Assembly (NCBI GenBank): GCA_009926245.1
Contig: RFPG01000044.1
Location: 1-8,000 of the forward strand
Direction of reading: 5' to 3'
DNA length: 8,000 bases
From: Sphingobacteriia bacterium
Lineage (GTDB): Bacteria; Bacteroidota; Bacteroidia; UBA7662
In this document: one piece after another, positions 7,776-8,000 of the stretch
Layout of the letters: the number at the start of each line of letters is the position of its first letter
Numbering within the stretch: position 1 is the stretch's first letter
Translations under genes and position numbers: made by a program
Notes under the pieces: model-generated
Told to the model about the DNA's origin: nothing
The model's database searches: none
The model's input: the letters and a program-made list of their open reading frames with translations, nothing else

Positions 7776-7854
7776 TTGGGTACACCCTCGGCACGACTTG
7801 GGAGCCGGGATACCTTTGGACTGAGTGATAACATTCGAGACTATGGTCTAAAAA
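7776..7854. other. Non-coding gap between the serine operon and the terminator
   Basis: About 80 bases follow the DUF1015 stop. I see no supported gene, tRNA or promoter here. An overlapping open frame that continues past the DUF1015 stop is only a shadow of that gene. Confidence 0.5.
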
Positions 7855-7888
7855 CAAAAAACCCCGACTTTTTAGGGCCGGGGCTTTT
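7855..7888. terminator. Bidirectional intrinsic terminator between the serine operon and the rRNA operon
   Basis: The arms CCCCGAC (7862-7868) and GCCGGGG (7877-7883) pair as seven base pairs, one of them a wobble that depends on strand, around an 8-base loop. The stem is flanked by an A tract on the left (7851-7861) and CTTTT on the right. Read on the minus strand the hairpin is followed by TTTTTTGTTTTT, a strong terminator for the 5S end of the rRNA transcript. Read on the plus strand the tail is the weaker CTTTT, closing the serC - serA - DUF1015 operon. Confidence 0.85.
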
Positions 7889-7895
7889 GAACCAG

Positions 7896-8000
7896 TCTGG
7901 CAACGACTTACTCTCCCACATTTTACTGCAGTACCATCAGCGCAGTAGGGCTTAACGACTCTGTTCGGGATGGGAAGAGGTGTGCACCTACGCTATAATC
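7896..8000 (-). rRNA. rrf: 5S ribosomal RNA, 3' portion; 5' end just beyond the right edge
   Basis: The minus strand contains the characteristic 5S core: CACCTCTTCCCATCCCGAAC, then AGTTAAG-like GTCGTTAAGCCC, then GATGGTACTGC and GTGGGAGAGTAAGTCG. The 3' end is placed near 7896, where GCCAGACT would pair with the unseen 5' end; this boundary is approximate. About 105 of roughly 110-115 bases are present, so only the first few bases are missing. Orientation implies that 23S and 16S lie to the right and that this is the distal end of an rRNA operon converging on the serine operon. The terminator hairpin lies immediately downstream. Confidence 0.95.

Overview
The window looks like a chromosomal segment from a member of the Bacteroidota (Bacteroidetes) with roughly balanced base composition. 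The evidence is the SerC sequence type, the gene order serC - serA - DUF1015, the lack of a recognisable Shine-Dalgarno sequence before any of the six genes, two good matches to the Bacteroidota -7 promoter box (TAnnTTTG), and the character of the 5S rRNA. A more precise placement cannot be supported from the sequence alone. Coding density is very high. No stretch over 300 bases lacks a gene, and the largest non-coding gap is about 120 bases.

Left half (1-4459), all on the minus strand and reading leftwards: tyrosyl-tRNA synthetase (tyrS), then a secreted GH13 alpha-glucan hydrolase of the cyclomaltodextrinase/neopullulanase type, then urocanate hydratase (hutU), which runs off the left edge. 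The gaps are only 10 and 15 bases, so the three genes probably share a transcript although their roles are unrelated: translation, starch/maltodextrin degradation and histidine catabolism.

A 69-base divergent intergenic region (4460-4528) separates tyrS from a plus-strand serine operon. It holds two back-to-back TAnnTTTG boxes, one facing each way.

Right half (4529-7775), plus strand: serC (phosphoserine aminotransferase), an 82-base gap built from a 25-bp tandem repeat, serA (3-phosphoglycerate dehydrogenase, short form without an ACT domain), and, 3 bases later, a DUF1015 protein with a ParB/SerK-like DGHHR motif. SerA and SerC convert 3-phosphoglycerate to O-phosphoserine. No phosphoserine phosphatase (SerB) is present, so the DUF1015 protein is a candidate for a serine/phosphoserine-related step.

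Right edge: a GC-rich hairpin flanked by A and T tracts (about 7855-7888) lies between the operon end and a 5S rRNA gene. The 5S gene enters from the right on the minus strand, presumably as the 3' end of an rRNA operon. The hairpin should terminate both converging transcripts.
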